Assembly: GCF_000953675.1 (NCBI RefSeq)
Contig: NZ_LN679998.1
Coordinates: forward strand, 1,697,911-1,761,910
Length of the DNA stretch: 64,000 bases
Direction of reading: 5' to 3'
Source: Paraclostridium sordellii
Lineage (GTDB): Bacteria > Bacillota > Clostridia > Peptostreptococcales > Peptostreptococcaceae
The position numbers and the translations under genes were made by a program. Positions within the stretch are counted from its first letter, which is position 1, and each line of letters opens with the position of its first letter. The notes under the pieces are model-generated. The model made no database searches. It saw only the letters and a list, made by a program, of their open reading frames with translations, and had not been told where the DNA came from. Positions 24,856-34,074 of the stretch are shown in pieces.

Positions 24856-25737
24856 TTATAAACCTTTATCACTATCAAAATAATATAAAAACAAATCTTC
24901 TAAATTAGGTGATTCTTCTATAACCTCAACCCCATCTATTAATGAACTTTCATCTCCTACAACTCGAACCATGATATGTTCATGATCTCTTATAATATTA
25001 GATACCTTAAATTTACTTTGTACTTTATGCAATAAATCTTCTTTTATTTTTAAACTATGTACTTTTCCTCTAATACTATTTAACATTTCAACTGGAGTAG
25101 CTTTTTCAACTAACTCTCCATCTCTCATAATAAGTATTTCATTTGCTATAAACTCTACATCCGATACTATATGTGTTGATAGTATTACAATCTTATCTCT
25201 AGATATCTCTGCTATTAAATTCTTAAATCTTATTCTTTCATTAGGGTCTAGTCCAGCTGTTGGTTCATCTAGTATTAATATTTTTGGATCATTTAAAAGA
25301 GCTTGAGCTATACCTAACCTTTGTTTCATTCCTCCTGAAAACTTACCTATTTTTCTTTTTCTATCTTTCTCTAAATTTACAAATTTTAAAAGCTCATCGA
25401 TTTTAATACTAGCTTTTTCCTTATCTATTCCTTTTAATGTTGCTACATATTCTAAAAACTTTTGCGCTGTAAAACTTTTATAAAATCCAACATCTTGTGG
25501 TAAATATCCCAAGACATCTCTATAATCTGCTCCTAGTTCAGTTTTACTCTTTCCATTTAAATAGACCTCGCCACTAGTAGCATTTGAAACATCTGCAAGT
25601 ATTCGCATAAGTGATGTTTTTCCTGCTCCATTAGGTCCCAATAGTCCATATACCCCACTAGTTAAAGTTACATTAAAATCATTTACTGCAATCTTATCCT
25701 TAAATACTTTTGTTATGTTTTTTAAAGTTAATTCCAT
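24856..25737 (-). CDS. ABC transporter ATP-binding protein
   Basis: The 293-residue protein is a complete ABC ATPase. Walker A GPNGAGKT is at 34-41, the Q-loop at YLPQD near 86, signature FSGGMKQR near 134, Walker B ILILDEPTAGLD near 154, and the switch His in STHIVSD near 188. The C-terminal 70 residues form the regulatory tail seen in exporters of the CcmA/NatA type. It lies between a membrane protein gene and its likely permease with 12-base gaps. GGGGAG precedes the ATG. Confidence 0.95.
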   Translation of the reverse strand: MELTLKNITKVFKDKIAVNDFNVTLTSGVYGLLGPNGAGKTSLMRILADVSNATSGEVYLNGKSKTELGADYRDVLGYLPQDVGFYKSFTAQKFLEYVATLKGIDKEKASIKIDELLKFVNLEKDRKRKIGKFSGGMKQRLGIAQALLNDPKILILDEPTAGLDPNERIRFKNLIAEISRDKIVILSTHIVSDVEFIANEILIMRDGELVEKATPVEMLNSIRGKVHSLKIKEDLLHKVQSKFKVSNIIRDHEHIMVRVVGDESSLIDGVEVIEESPNLEDLFLYYFDSDKGL

Positions 25738-25749
25738 ATCTTTTCTCCC

Positions 25750-26616
25750 CTAAAAATCAAATTTCTTATAATCTATAAAATTTATACTTTTTTTATAAAA
25801 TAATCTTAACGAAACTATAGTTAATATTCCTAAAATTACTACCATTGTAAATAACTTTAAATTACTTACATTAGCAATATTTTTAAAAGTATTACTATCT
25901 ACCATGTTTGAACATATTATCCATATCCCAGTTGATAATGCTATGCTATTCATACTTCTGTATATAGATGCTGTTACTAATGAAACAATAGATATAAAGC
26001 AAATTGGTATTAAACTTGTATTTATTAATTTTAATAAATTAACTTCTGAGTAAGTATTTGCTAGTATAAAACTCATAAATAAGCTTATAGCTATTGAAGT
26101 AATTCCAATTATCGTTAATTTAGCAAATATTATTTCTCTAAAAGAGTATTTATAACTAAGTTCTAGCTCCCAAACCCCTTCTTCTTTTCCCCTTAAAATT
26201 TCTACAAGCCCTAGTAGTATTGGTATAGGAGCAATTGTATATGAAGATACATATGGATTTAAATTATATTTTATAGCTCCTATCAATCCTCCTAAAGTAA
26301 GTATTAAGGATGCTATAATATATATTTTATTAAATAACATAAACTGTATTTTCATTAATTCCATGTTTGTCCTTATTTTATTTAATAAGTATATATTTTT
26401 ATTTACTACTAAATTTTCACTTGAATTTTTAGGCATATAATTTCTCAATGTTTCTATAGTTAAATCAATTTTTTCTTCATCAACTTTTTTTACAACATAA
26501 CTATCTAGAAAGTTTTCTATATCCAATAAATCTTCTTCTAATAAATTTTCAAATTCATAATCATTTATATCATCGTATCTTATGTTGTTTATTTTTGATG
26601 ATGTTTTGTTCTTCAT
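25750..26616 (-). CDS. Membrane protein encoded with an ECF sigma factor (putative anti-sigma)
   Basis: This 288-residue protein has an N-terminal soluble part (about 1-95) rich in Asp and Glu (DYEFENLLEEDLLDIENFL) and then six membrane segments. The gene overlaps the end of the sigma-factor gene by 47 bases, and GGAGGTGAT precedes ATG 26616. The longer frame from TTG 26631 contains this binding site in its codons and is rejected. Position and layout suggest that the soluble part restrains the sigma factor while the membrane part senses a signal or joins the ABC complex. No zinc-finger anti-sigma motif is present, so this role is inferred. Confidence 0.75.
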   Translation of the reverse strand: MKNKTSSKINNIRYDDINDYEFENLLEEDLLDIENFLDSYVVKKVDEEKIDLTIETLRNYMPKNSSENLVVNKNIYLLNKIRTNMELMKIQFMLFNKIYIIASLILTLGGLIGAIKYNLNPYVSSYTIAPIPILLGLVEILRGKEEGVWELELSYKYSFREIIFAKLTIIGITSIAISLFMSFILANTYSEVNLLKLINTSLIPICFISIVSLVTASIYRSMNSIALSTGIWIICSNMVDSNTFKNIANVSNLKLFTMVVILGILTIVSLRLFYKKSINFIDYKKFDF

Positions 26617-27163
26617 AGTTATCACCTCCAAGTAGTTTTTTTAAGTTTTTAACACCATTAAATAATCTTGATTTTATTGTATTTTCATTTTCTCCTGTAA
26701 TATTGCTTATTTCTTTAATTTTTAGATCATTGTAATATTTTAATATAATAGCTTCTCTTTGAAGCTTCGGTAAGTTTTTAATAGCTTCTTTAATCTTAAT
26801 TGTCTCTTCTTTTTTTGATAAAATATCTACTACATTAGCTTTATCTTCTATTTCATGATTATCTATATCATAACTTTGAATTCTTTGTTTATAAATTTTA
26901 CTTCTAAAATAATCCTTAGTAGTATTTACAGCAATCTTTAATAACCAGCTTTTAAATTTACCGTTTTCTATTTGATATTTATCTATATTTTTCATCATTT
27001 TTATAAATACATCTTGAGTTATATCATAGGCTGTATTGTAGTCACTAGTATTTCGATAGATAAAGCTATAAACTAAATCGTAATACCTTTTAACTAGTAT
27101 TTCCATTGCACTTTCATTACCTTTTATTAGTTCTTTTATTAGTTTTTCATCGCTTTGTGCCAT
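26570..27163 (-). CDS. ECF-family RNA polymerase sigma factor
   Basis: This 197-residue protein has sigma region 2 (about 20-90, ending ITQDVFIKMMKNIDKY, the core- and -10-binding part) and region 4 (about 125-180, LPKLQREAIILKYYNDLKIKEISNITGENENTIKSRLFNGVKNL, a -35-binding helix-turn-helix). Sigma regions 1 and 3 are absent, as expected for ECF type. It directs the operon of itself, the overlapping membrane protein and the ABC pair. AAAGGAGGGAG lies 5 bases before the ATG. An ECF-like promoter sits upstream. Confidence 0.93.
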   Translation of the reverse strand: MAQSDEKLIKELIKGNESAMEILVKRYYDLVYSFIYRNTSDYNTAYDITQDVFIKMMKNIDKYQIENGKFKSWLLKIAVNTTKDYFRSKIYKQRIQSYDIDNHEIEDKANVVDILSKKEETIKIKEAIKNLPKLQREAIILKYYNDLKIKEISNITGENENTIKSRLFNGVKNLKKLLGGDNYEEQNIIKNKQHKIR

Positions 27164-27187
27164 TTTATCTCCCTCCTTTCACTTATA

Positions 27188-27214
27188 TAACGAGGTTAGT
27201 TTAAAAAAGGTTTT
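27188..27214 (-). promoter_or_regulatory. ECF-type promoter candidate, likely autoregulated
   Basis: On the minus strand AAAACC (27209-27214) and CGTTA (27188-27192) are 16 bp apart, the AAC/CGT arrangement of ECF promoters. It lies 25-50 bases before the sigma gene, as expected for self-activation. Confidence 0.5.
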
Positions 27215-27346
27215 ATTTCTATCCATTTTATTTTACCAAATTTTTACTATTACTGTTTTTCCCATAGTAATTTAGTGGAGTATTTATTGAATAAGATGCA
27301 TTAACTATAATTTTTGATTAATATTTATTTTAGGGAGGTAATTTTT

Positions 27347-27538
27347 ATGAATAATAATGAAAAGTATCAGAGTAATAGTAAAGTTGTAGTTCAAAAATCA
27401 GTAAAATCAGGACTTTCTTTTGGAACTTGTCTTGCAATGATTATTTCTTATACAGCCTGGAACTCTATTCCTTGGACTATATTCCATGGTATGTTGAGTT
27501 GGCTTTATGTAATTTATTATTGGGCTACGTATACATAA
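27347..27538 (+). CDS. Small membrane protein of unknown function
   Basis: This 63-residue protein has a hydrophilic N-terminus (about 1-22) and one or two membrane segments rich in Trp and Tyr (LSFGTCLAMIISYTAWNSIPW, then FHGMLSWLYVIYYWATY). GGGAGG lies 8 bases before ATG 27347; the longer frame from 27314 has no site. It is divergent from the ECF sigma operon, so it may be part of the same response, but that is inference. The family is not recognised. Confidence 0.7.
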   Translation: MNNNEKYQSNSKVVVQKSVKSGLSFGTCLAMIISYTAWNSIPWTIFHGMLSWLYVIYYWATYT

Positions 27539-27549
27539 TTTAAAATAAA

Positions 27550-27590
27550 AAAAGCCACAATCTAATTTAGATTAGTGGCTATTTCTTTTA
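27550..27590. terminator. Bidirectional terminator after the small membrane protein gene
   Basis: AGCCAC...ATCTAA pairs with TTAGAT...GTGGCT with one bulge, flanked by A and T runs. The last codons of the permease remnant lie inside it. Confidence 0.75.
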
Positions 27591-28381
27591 TATATTTAGT
27601 TTTTAAAAATAAGAAGTACACAAAGTATATTACAAAGAATACTAAGGATACTATTATACCCTTTAATCCTAAATAAGTCCCTTTCATTGAGCTTATTGAT
27701 ATAACACTAAATATAGAATTTAAAAATGCAATAAAATATGGAATAAAAAACATTGATCCTATTTCTATATTTAATACTCTTTTAATTTCATTTAAAGATA
27801 ATCCTATTTTAGATAGATTTTTATTGACTTCTACTTTATACATATATGGTAAACTATTAAAAATTTCATAATATTTACCTTTATCATAATCATTAAGTGA
27901 ATTCTTTTGTATTTTTTCTTGTAATTTGGAAATTATATCTCCACTGTTTTTCCAATTTTTATAATCATATCCGTATACACTTGTATTTATACTTAAAGAG
28001 TCTTTTGCTAAATCACTATATAAACTATCATTTACTACAACTATATTTTATCCTTTGAAACTCCCACTACTTTTAGTGTATTGTTTAAAGCTGTAAACAT
28101 AGATGTATCTTTTAATTTATTTCTATACTGTGTATCATTAAATCTAGGAACTAAAACTGCTTGGTTTTTATCTTGACTTACTTTGTCTAATCCTAGTTTA
28201 CCTGCAATCTTATTATATTCAGAGTTTTTTATAACATAGTCATTACTATCATTTATCTCTAAAACATTATAAACCGTTTTATTATAGTTATATTTATTTT
28301 CTTTTAATGTGTTTTCTATAAGACTTAGTTGTTCATTTTTATTTTTATTATCTTCTTTACTTATATAATTTATTAGTATTG
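27562..28381 (-). pseudogene. Remnant of a BceB/FtsX-type ABC permease
   Basis: Two reading frames in tandem match parts of a bacitracin-exporter-type permease. The 5' part (28381 to about 28045) reads LINYISKEDNK...KVVGVSKDKI and then hits TAG. Shifting by one base at about 28045 restores IVVVNDSLYSDLAKDS through to SLPYMYKVEVNKNLSKIGLSLNEIKRVL and the last two membrane helices (ending EIATNLN). The N-terminal half of the usual 640-residue protein, and apparently the membrane segment before the SKIGLS region, are missing. There is no start codon with a binding site at the 5' end, which abuts the racemase stop. No BceA ATPase gene is adjacent. The 93-residue frame 27562-27843 is therefore only a fragment. 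Confidence 0.8.
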
Positions 28382-29071
28382 AAATACAGCTTCTTCTTTA
28401 GCTTTTTTAACACAAGCCTTAGCTAGTATTTTAGTAGGATCTATAAAGTTTTCTTCAATATCTAATATATTAACCCCAACAGGTAGCTCTGTGCATCCTA
28501 GTATTATATTATATAAATTTTGTTTCTTAAAATAATCAAAAACTTTAATAACTTCATCCTTATTAATATCTGATTTACCTTTTTTTATGTCGTATATAAA
28601 ATTCATTATTATATTTTGATTTAAATCATTAGGTGTTACAATCTCTATATTATATCTTTCAAATATATTATTATAAACCTTAGCCTTTATAGTCCCTGTA
28701 GTAGCTAATAATACTACCTTTTTAACTTTACTTTCTTTTATAAACTTAGCTGTTTCCTCTATCATATTGATTACTTCTATATCGACACTGTCATTTATAA
28801 AATTATAAAAATAGTGTGCTGTATTACAAGAAATTGCTAAAAAATCTGCTCCTATTTTTTCTAAGTTTTTAGCAGATTTTATAAGCTCATTGGTTGGATT
28901 TTCTCCATTTCCTAATATAAAGTTAGTTCTATCTGGAATTTGTGCATTGTTATCTATTAATATATGGAGATGTTCATTATCGTTTTTTGCATTAGTTTCA
29001 AGTACTATTTTATTGAATAAATCAATAGTGGCTAAAGTTCCCATACCTCCTATAATTCCAACTGTTTTCAT
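28373..29071 (-). CDS. Aspartate/glutamate racemase family protein
   Basis: This 232-residue cofactor-free racemase interconverts D and L forms of an acidic amino acid, most likely aspartate. Both catalytic cysteines are present: C82 in AISCNTAH and C193 in LGCTELP. GIIGGMGTLAT at the N-terminus is typical. It is the third gene of nhaC-iadA-racemase. Since IadA releases aspartate from isoaspartyl peptides, an aspartate racemase fits: it could handle D-aspartyl residues that form during protein ageing. That is inference. GGGGGAG precedes the ATG. Confidence 0.9.
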   Translation of the reverse strand: MKTVGIIGGMGTLATIDLFNKIVLETNAKNDNEHLHILIDNNAQIPDRTNFILGNGENPTNELIKSAKNLEKIGADFLAISCNTAHYFYNFINDSVDIEVINMIEETAKFIKESKVKKVVLLATTGTIKAKVYNNIFERYNIEIVTPNDLNQNIIMNFIYDIKKGKSDINKDEVIKVFDYFKKQNLYNIILGCTELPVGVNILDIEENFIDPTKILAKACVKKAKEEAVFQY

Positions 29072-29095
29072 ATATCTCCCCCTGAAAATTAAAAC

Positions 29096-30238
29096 TTACT
29101 CATAAGTTCCAAATACTTTAACTTCTTTATTTTCAACCATTAATCTACCTCTAGCTATAACTGTATCTATATTTAAATTCTCATCTAATAAAATCATATC
29201 TGAATCAGAATTTTCTTTGATAGCTCCTTTTTTAGGATAAAGCTCTAATGCTTTTGCTACATTAGATGTCATAAAAGTAAGTGCATCTTCTATATTCATA
29301 TTTTCTTCTAAAACCATGGCTTTAAACTCTTTGTATAATGCATTTACACTAGATACTCCAATTTTAATTAAATTTCCAAATTCATCATAATTAGACCAGC
29401 TTCCATATCCATCTGAACTTATAGTCACGTTTTCCAAAGGAATTTCTTTTTTTATAGCTTGTTTTATAACTTTTCTAGGGCTTAATTCATCATAAATTCC
29501 ACAAGTTAAATCTATTATCCCACCTTTTTTAGCAAAATCAAAGCTTTGCTCAAGTAAGTTTTTATTTCTATTGACATGAGTAGGTCTAATAGTTCTAATT
29601 GGTATATCGCTATTGTCTAAAGCTTCATTTATAGAATTCAATCCGCGTTTTCCATCTCCCATATGGCATATTAAAACACCTGCTTTACCACTTATCATAC
29701 CTGCTACTCTAACGTCTGATGCTACTCTTTGTAGTTCCTCATTTGTCAAAGTGGAAGATCTATGATCTGATACCGCTATTTTACATCCTATTATTTCATC
29801 TATAAAAGCTATATCTTTTCTTACTGATTCAGTTAATGTAACTGTTGGGTATTCATAAGATCCTGTGTGTACATATACACTTATCCCTTCTTCTTTTAAA
29901 GCTTTAGCTTTTGATACTAAGTTTTCAACACTTCTTGTAGTAGCATCTGTTCCAAGAAGTCCAATTACCGTTGTAATTCCTGATGAAGTTAGCTTACTAA
30001 GTGTTATTTCTGGAACTCTAGTTTTGAAACTTCCTTCTCCCCCTCCTCCTGTAATATGAACATGTTGATCTATAAATCCTGGTACTAATATCTTATTACT
30101 TCCATCTATTACTGTTACCTTATCATTATCTAATTTTATATTATCTTCTATTAAAGATATTTTATCAGAACATATTAATATATCTTTTCTTCCTATATGT
30201 TTTGGTGAGTATACATCTATATTTTTAATTAATATCAT
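29096..30238 (-). CDS. iadA: Beta-aspartyl-peptidase (isoaspartyl dipeptidase)
   Basis: IadA hydrolyses the beta-aspartyl bond in isoaspartyl dipeptides, which arise from damaged proteins or cyanophycin. The 380-residue protein is a member of the amidohydrolase superfamily with metal ligands in DQHVHITGGGGEG (H59, H61), YVHTGSYEYPTVT, and the catalytic Asp in ISSDGYGSW near 275-283. VHITGGGGEGSFKTR is diagnostic of IadA rather than other amidohydrolases. It lies between nhaC (42-base gap) and the racemase gene (24-base gap) and should be transcribed from the sigma-54 promoter upstream of nhaC. A GGGAG site precedes the ATG. Confidence 0.95.
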   Translation of the reverse strand: MILIKNIDVYSPKHIGRKDILICSDKISLIEDNIKLDNDKVTVIDGSNKILVPGFIDQHVHITGGGGEGSFKTRVPEITLSKLTSSGITTVIGLLGTDATTRSVENLVSKAKALKEEGISVYVHTGSYEYPTVTLTESVRKDIAFIDEIIGCKIAVSDHRSSTLTNEELQRVASDVRVAGMISGKAGVLICHMGDGKRGLNSINEALDNSDIPIRTIRPTHVNRNKNLLEQSFDFAKKGGIIDLTCGIYDELSPRKVIKQAIKKEIPLENVTISSDGYGSWSNYDEFGNLIKIGVSSVNALYKEFKAMVLEENMNIEDALTFMTSNVAKALELYPKKGAIKENSDSDMILLDENLNIDTVIARGRLMVENKEVKVFGTYE

Positions 30239-30280
30239 AATTTAAATCTCCCTCTATATTTTTTATATTTAACTTTATAT

Positions 30281-31717
30281 TTATTTCTTGGCTAATTCTT
30301 TTCCTTTGTTATCTATTTTAGATATGCCAAACCCTGTTGCAGCTAATATTATTGCAAATATTATACCTGTATAGTTAAGTACTGCCCATGGCAAGTATTC
30401 CATTGTTGATACTCCTAAAGTTGATGCCATATATGCACCTGCTGCTGACCAAGGTACAAGTGGAACAATAACTGTTCCTGAATCTTCTAATGTCCTTGAT
30501 AGATTCTTAGGGCTTAATCCTTTTTTAGGGTATACGTCTTTAAATAATTCCCCTGGTATTAGTATTGACAGATATGAACTACCAGTAACAAAAGCTACTG
30601 TAAAGCAAGATACTATTGTAGATAATATGATTCCAAAAGTAGATTTTACCTTTGACATTAAAAGTTCTAAAACAACATCTAACATGCCTGATACACTTAC
30701 TATTCCTGCAAACCCCATAGCACAGAATATTAATACTGTCGTACTCGTTACTGATGCAACTCCACCTCTATTTATAAGTTTTAATACTTCCTCAGCTACT
30801 TCTCCTGCATACCCTGTCATAGTTACATCAAAACCACCTACTAAAGCTGAAAATCCATCTACTAAACTAAACCCTTGAACAGCTACTCCTAGTATTATAG
30901 TAAATATACTTGTTACTAACATAGTGGGTATTGTAGGCCATTTTCTTACAGATCCTAATATTACAAGAACTATTGGCATTAATAATATTATATTAAAATT
31001 AAACATTGAATCTAATTGAGTTGTCATTGTTGTTACTAACTCCGGTGTTACCATATCTGCACCAGTTGTTTTAAATCCTACAAATAAATAAACTATTAAT
31101 GAAACTATAGCTGCAGGTAAAGTTGTATATAACATGTGTTTTATATGTTCGTATAGTTCACTTCCTGCTGCCATTGGTGCTAGGTTTGTAGTATCTGATA
31201 AGGGAGATAGTTTATCACCAAAAAATGCCCCCGCTACTACTGCACCTGCTGTTGCTGGTAATGATACTCCAAGCCCTCCTGCAATACCCATCATTGCAAC
31301 TCCTATAGTTCCTGCTGCTCCCCAAGAAGTTCCAGTAACTAATGATAGTAATGCTGAAGATATAAATGCTGTAACTAATATGAATTTAGGGTTTATTAGT
31401 TGTACTCCATAATAAATTATCATAGGGACTGTTCCTGCAAACATAAGTGATCCTATTAAAAAACCTACACTCCAAAGTATTAACGTTGCTGGTAGAGCAC
31501 TTGCTATTTTATCTATTATAGATTTTTGCATCTCTTCCCATGTATAACCAAGTTTTAATGCTATTATGGCTGCAAAGAACGCTGATATTACCATAATAGG
31601 TTCAATTTTCATTTTTAAATATCCATATCCAACAGCTAATGCTAAAATCATAAATAATATTGGTGTTATAGCTTGAAGTACTGTTGGTTTTTTCTTTTGG
31701 TTGTTAAATTTACTCAT
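30281..31717 (-). CDS. nhaC: NhaC-family Na+/H+ antiporter or amino-acid exchanger
   Basis: This 478-residue membrane protein has about twelve hydrophobic segments and matches the NhaC family. The conserved loop ALLSLVTGTSWGAAGTIGVAMMGIAGGLGVSLPATAGAVVAGAFFGDKLSPLSDTTN (about 124-180) is marked by GTSWG and FGDKLSPLSDT. NhaC members exchange sodium for protons, and some carry organic acids with sodium. Here it is first in an operon with iadA and an aspartate racemase, so uptake of a peptide or acidic amino acid is as likely as pH homeostasis. GGGGGA precedes the ATG. Confidence 0.88.
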   Translation of the reverse strand: MSKFNNQKKKPTVLQAITPILFMILALAVGYGYLKMKIEPIMVISAFFAAIIALKLGYTWEEMQKSIIDKIASALPATLILWSVGFLIGSLMFAGTVPMIIYYGVQLINPKFILVTAFISSALLSLVTGTSWGAAGTIGVAMMGIAGGLGVSLPATAGAVVAGAFFGDKLSPLSDTTNLAPMAAGSELYEHIKHMLYTTLPAAIVSLIVYLFVGFKTTGADMVTPELVTTMTTQLDSMFNFNIILLMPIVLVILGSVRKWPTIPTMLVTSIFTIILGVAVQGFSLVDGFSALVGGFDVTMTGYAGEVAEEVLKLINRGGVASVTSTTVLIFCAMGFAGIVSVSGMLDVVLELLMSKVKSTFGIILSTIVSCFTVAFVTGSSYLSILIPGELFKDVYPKKGLSPKNLSRTLEDSGTVIVPLVPWSAAGAYMASTLGVSTMEYLPWAVLNYTGIIFAIILAATGFGISKIDNKGKELAKK

Positions 31718-31780
31718 GTTAATTCCCCCATTTGCTTAATATTTTAATTAGTAATTTATACTCCTTATTAGTTTATATAA

Positions 31781-31796
31781 GCAAAGGTTATGCCAA
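31781..31796 (-). promoter_or_regulatory. Sigma-54 (-24/-12) promoter of the nhaC-iadA-racemase operon
   Basis: On the minus strand TTGGCATAACCTTTGCTT matches the sigma-54 consensus, with GG (31793-31794) and GC (31781-31782) exactly 10 bases apart. The start site would be near 31770, about 50 bases upstream of the nhaC ATG. The neighbouring upstream gene encodes a sigma-54 activator. Confidence 0.85.
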
Positions 31797-31887
31797 ATGT
31801 TTAAAAAAGTTTAAATTTTATAAAACGTTATTATTTTTTCTTAATTTTAAGTATTTTCTGATAATATTTCTCTTTTTATTACATAAT

Positions 31888-31925
31888 AAAAGGGTTAATA
31901 TTTTAAAATATTAACCCTTTTATAT
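31888..31925 (-). terminator. Terminator of the sigma-54 activator gene
   Basis: A 34-bp perfect palindrome (31888-31904 with 31905-31921) overlaps the stop codon and separates the activator gene from nhaC. Confidence 0.8.
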
Positions 31926-33944
31926 CCCTTTATTAATTAAATTTATCCCTTTTTCTGAAATTTTCGTCCCTTTTATCCCTTTATTTACTTCTATATACTC
32001 ACTTTCTTTTAGTTTATTAAGTATTCCTCTTATTTGACCTTCTCCTAAATCTAAGCATTCCTCTTTTGAAATTTTACATAAAGCTCTTCTTCCTATTCCG
32101 TCATTTAAATAAATTTTATTTAAAACCCAAATTTCATTATCAGATAAAGTCATTTTAAATTTATTATTTTTGTTACCTTCTTCAATTCTCATATTGCTAT
32201 TAGGTGTACTTTCTTTATGTACTAGATTTTTTAACATATATAAAGGTAAATCTTCAAATTTTATTTTAGTTTTATCTTCCTTTATATTTACTAAAAACTC
32301 AACTATGTTTACAAGTTCTCTTATGTTCCCAGGCCAATTATATTCCTTTAAATAATCAATAACTTTTTCGTCTAAAAATTTATTAATTGGCGTAAACACT
32401 TTATGTTTTCTTAAGTAATATTTTATAAGAAGCTCAATATCATCTTTTCTATCTCTAAGGCTTATTGTATATAAAGGCATAACGTTAATCCTATAAAATA
32501 AATCTTCTCTAAATCTATTTGCTTTGACTTCTTCCAATAAGTCTTTATTGGTAGCAGCAATAACTCTAACATCAATTGGAATAGGATCACAGCTTCCAAC
32601 AGGAGTAATTTCTCTTTCCTGTAAAACTCTTAAAAGTCTTGTTTGAAAATGATAAGGAGCATCTCCTATTTCATCTAAAAAAATAGTTCCTTTATGAGCT
32701 TTTTTAAATAAACCTATCTTTCCACCTTTTTTAGCTCCAGTAAAGGCTCCTTCTTCATAACCAAATAACTCGCTTTCTAATAAGTTTTCTGATAGGGCAG
32801 AAAAGTTTATTGCTATAAATTTATTATTTTTTCTAGTAGATTCATTATGTATAGCTTGTGCTAAAATTTCTTTTCCAGTCCCACTTTCACCTTGTATTAA
32901 TACCGTTGAATTACTCTTTGATATTTTTTTTGATAAATTTATCATTTTTAAAACTCTTTGATTATTTCCAATCATATCTTCAAATGTATATCGTGCACTA
33001 TTTACATTCTGTTTTTTCTTTCTTCTTCTTTCTTCATCTAATTTATCTATAATACTAGATGTTTCAAGTATTATAGTATATCCCATCAGTTCATTTTTCG
33101 AATAAATTTTTTTATTAGATATGAATATTTCATTATCATTTATAAGTGTTAATTCATTATTTATGTTAGGAAACATATCATATATATTTTTTCCTGTTAT
33201 ATCTTCACTAAATCCTAAAATTTTCATAGAAACTTTATTATATACTAACACTTCATTTTTTGTATTAACATAAATTATACCTTCTTCTGAATTATCTATT
33301 ATATCTTTTAAAATACGGGTTAATTTAATACTTTTATTTGAAATATTTACATATTTTTTATATTGAGTAACTATTTTTCTATAAAAGTAAGATGATAATA
33401 GGTCTTGATATATTTCTAAATCATCTAGATACATAATTATTTCCATTATACTTACTATATCAATTTCTCTAGTTCCTATATTTATAATTTCTGATACTCC
33501 AGTTGGAATAAATTCTTCCTCACCTGGAGTTATAGCAATTCTTTGAATTTCATAACTATCTATTCCAGGATAGTAAGGATGATATATTAAATGATCAACT
33601 CCATGAGCTATTAATTGCTTTATAGCAACTTCACAAGTATGTTTTGTATCGTTAACTAATAATACATTTGTTCCTTTTTTTAATGTAAAGAGTTTATCCA
33701 ATAGTTCATGCTGTATTACCCGTTTAACTATAATGTATTTTTTAAATATATTATTTTTACTAAAAAATAAATTTGCTACATCAGCGCTAGAAAATACAAT
33801 TAAATCTGAATCTGATAAATATATATTTTTATCATCAATAGAAAAATAATATATTATTATATTTTTTTCTAAAATACTTTCTAATTGCATTTTTAATGAC
33901 TTTCCAGTTTCTTTCCCCAAACTAATTATTATGATTTTCTTCAT
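31920..33944 (-). CDS. Sigma-54-dependent transcriptional activator with PAS domain
   Basis: This 674-residue protein activates sigma-54 RNA polymerase by ATP hydrolysis. Residues 1-200 form an N-terminal sensory region resembling PrpR-type receptors. Residues 210-300 are a PAS domain. The AAA+ domain (about 320-560) has Walker A GESGTGKE at 352-359 and the sigma-54 contact loop GAFTGA at 399-404. Walker B (GTIFLDEIGD) and RELVNIVEFL follow. The C-terminus (about 600-674) looks like a winged helix, not the usual Fis-type helix-turn-helix. It lies just upstream of an operon with a sigma-54 promoter, its probable target. Confidence 0.92.
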   Translation of the reverse strand: MKKIIIISLGKETGKSLKMQLESILEKNIIIYYFSIDDKNIYLSDSDLIVFSSADVANLFFSKNNIFKKYIIVKRVIQHELLDKLFTLKKGTNVLLVNDTKHTCEVAIKQLIAHGVDHLIYHPYYPGIDSYEIQRIAITPGEEEFIPTGVSEIINIGTREIDIVSIMEIIMYLDDLEIYQDLLSSYFYRKIVTQYKKYVNISNKSIKLTRILKDIIDNSEEGIIYVNTKNEVLVYNKVSMKILGFSEDITGKNIYDMFPNINNELTLINDNEIFISNKKIYSKNELMGYTIILETSSIIDKLDEERRRKKKQNVNSARYTFEDMIGNNQRVLKMINLSKKISKSNSTVLIQGESGTGKEILAQAIHNESTRKNNKFIAINFSALSENLLESELFGYEEGAFTGAKKGGKIGLFKKAHKGTIFLDEIGDAPYHFQTRLLRVLQEREITPVGSCDPIPIDVRVIAATNKDLLEEVKANRFREDLFYRINVMPLYTISLRDRKDDIELLIKYYLRKHKVFTPINKFLDEKVIDYLKEYNWPGNIRELVNIVEFLVNIKEDKTKIKFEDLPLYMLKNLVHKESTPNSNMRIEEGNKNNKFKMTLSDNEIWVLNKIYLNDGIGRRALCKISKEECLDLGEGQIRGILNKLKESEYIEVNKGIKGTKISEKGINLINKGI

Positions 33945-34020
33945 GTCTATCCCCTAAATACTTAATATTTTATATTTAAAATATTATAACAAAAACATAC
34001 AAATATCTATATTTATAAAA

Positions 34021-34057
34021 TAAAAAACTGATACAAGGTAATTTACCTTGTATCAGT
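34021..34057 (-). terminator. Terminator after the second YhgE gene
   Basis: A 14-bp stem (34027-34040 with 34044-34057) is followed on the minus strand by TTTTTTA. Confidence 0.85.
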
Positions 34058-34074
34058 GTATCAGTTTTTTTATT

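Noticed and set aside
28030-28050. Programmed frameshift in the BceB-like permease
   Set aside because: The N-terminus and an internal membrane block are also missing and there is no slippery site with a stimulating structure, so decay is simpler.
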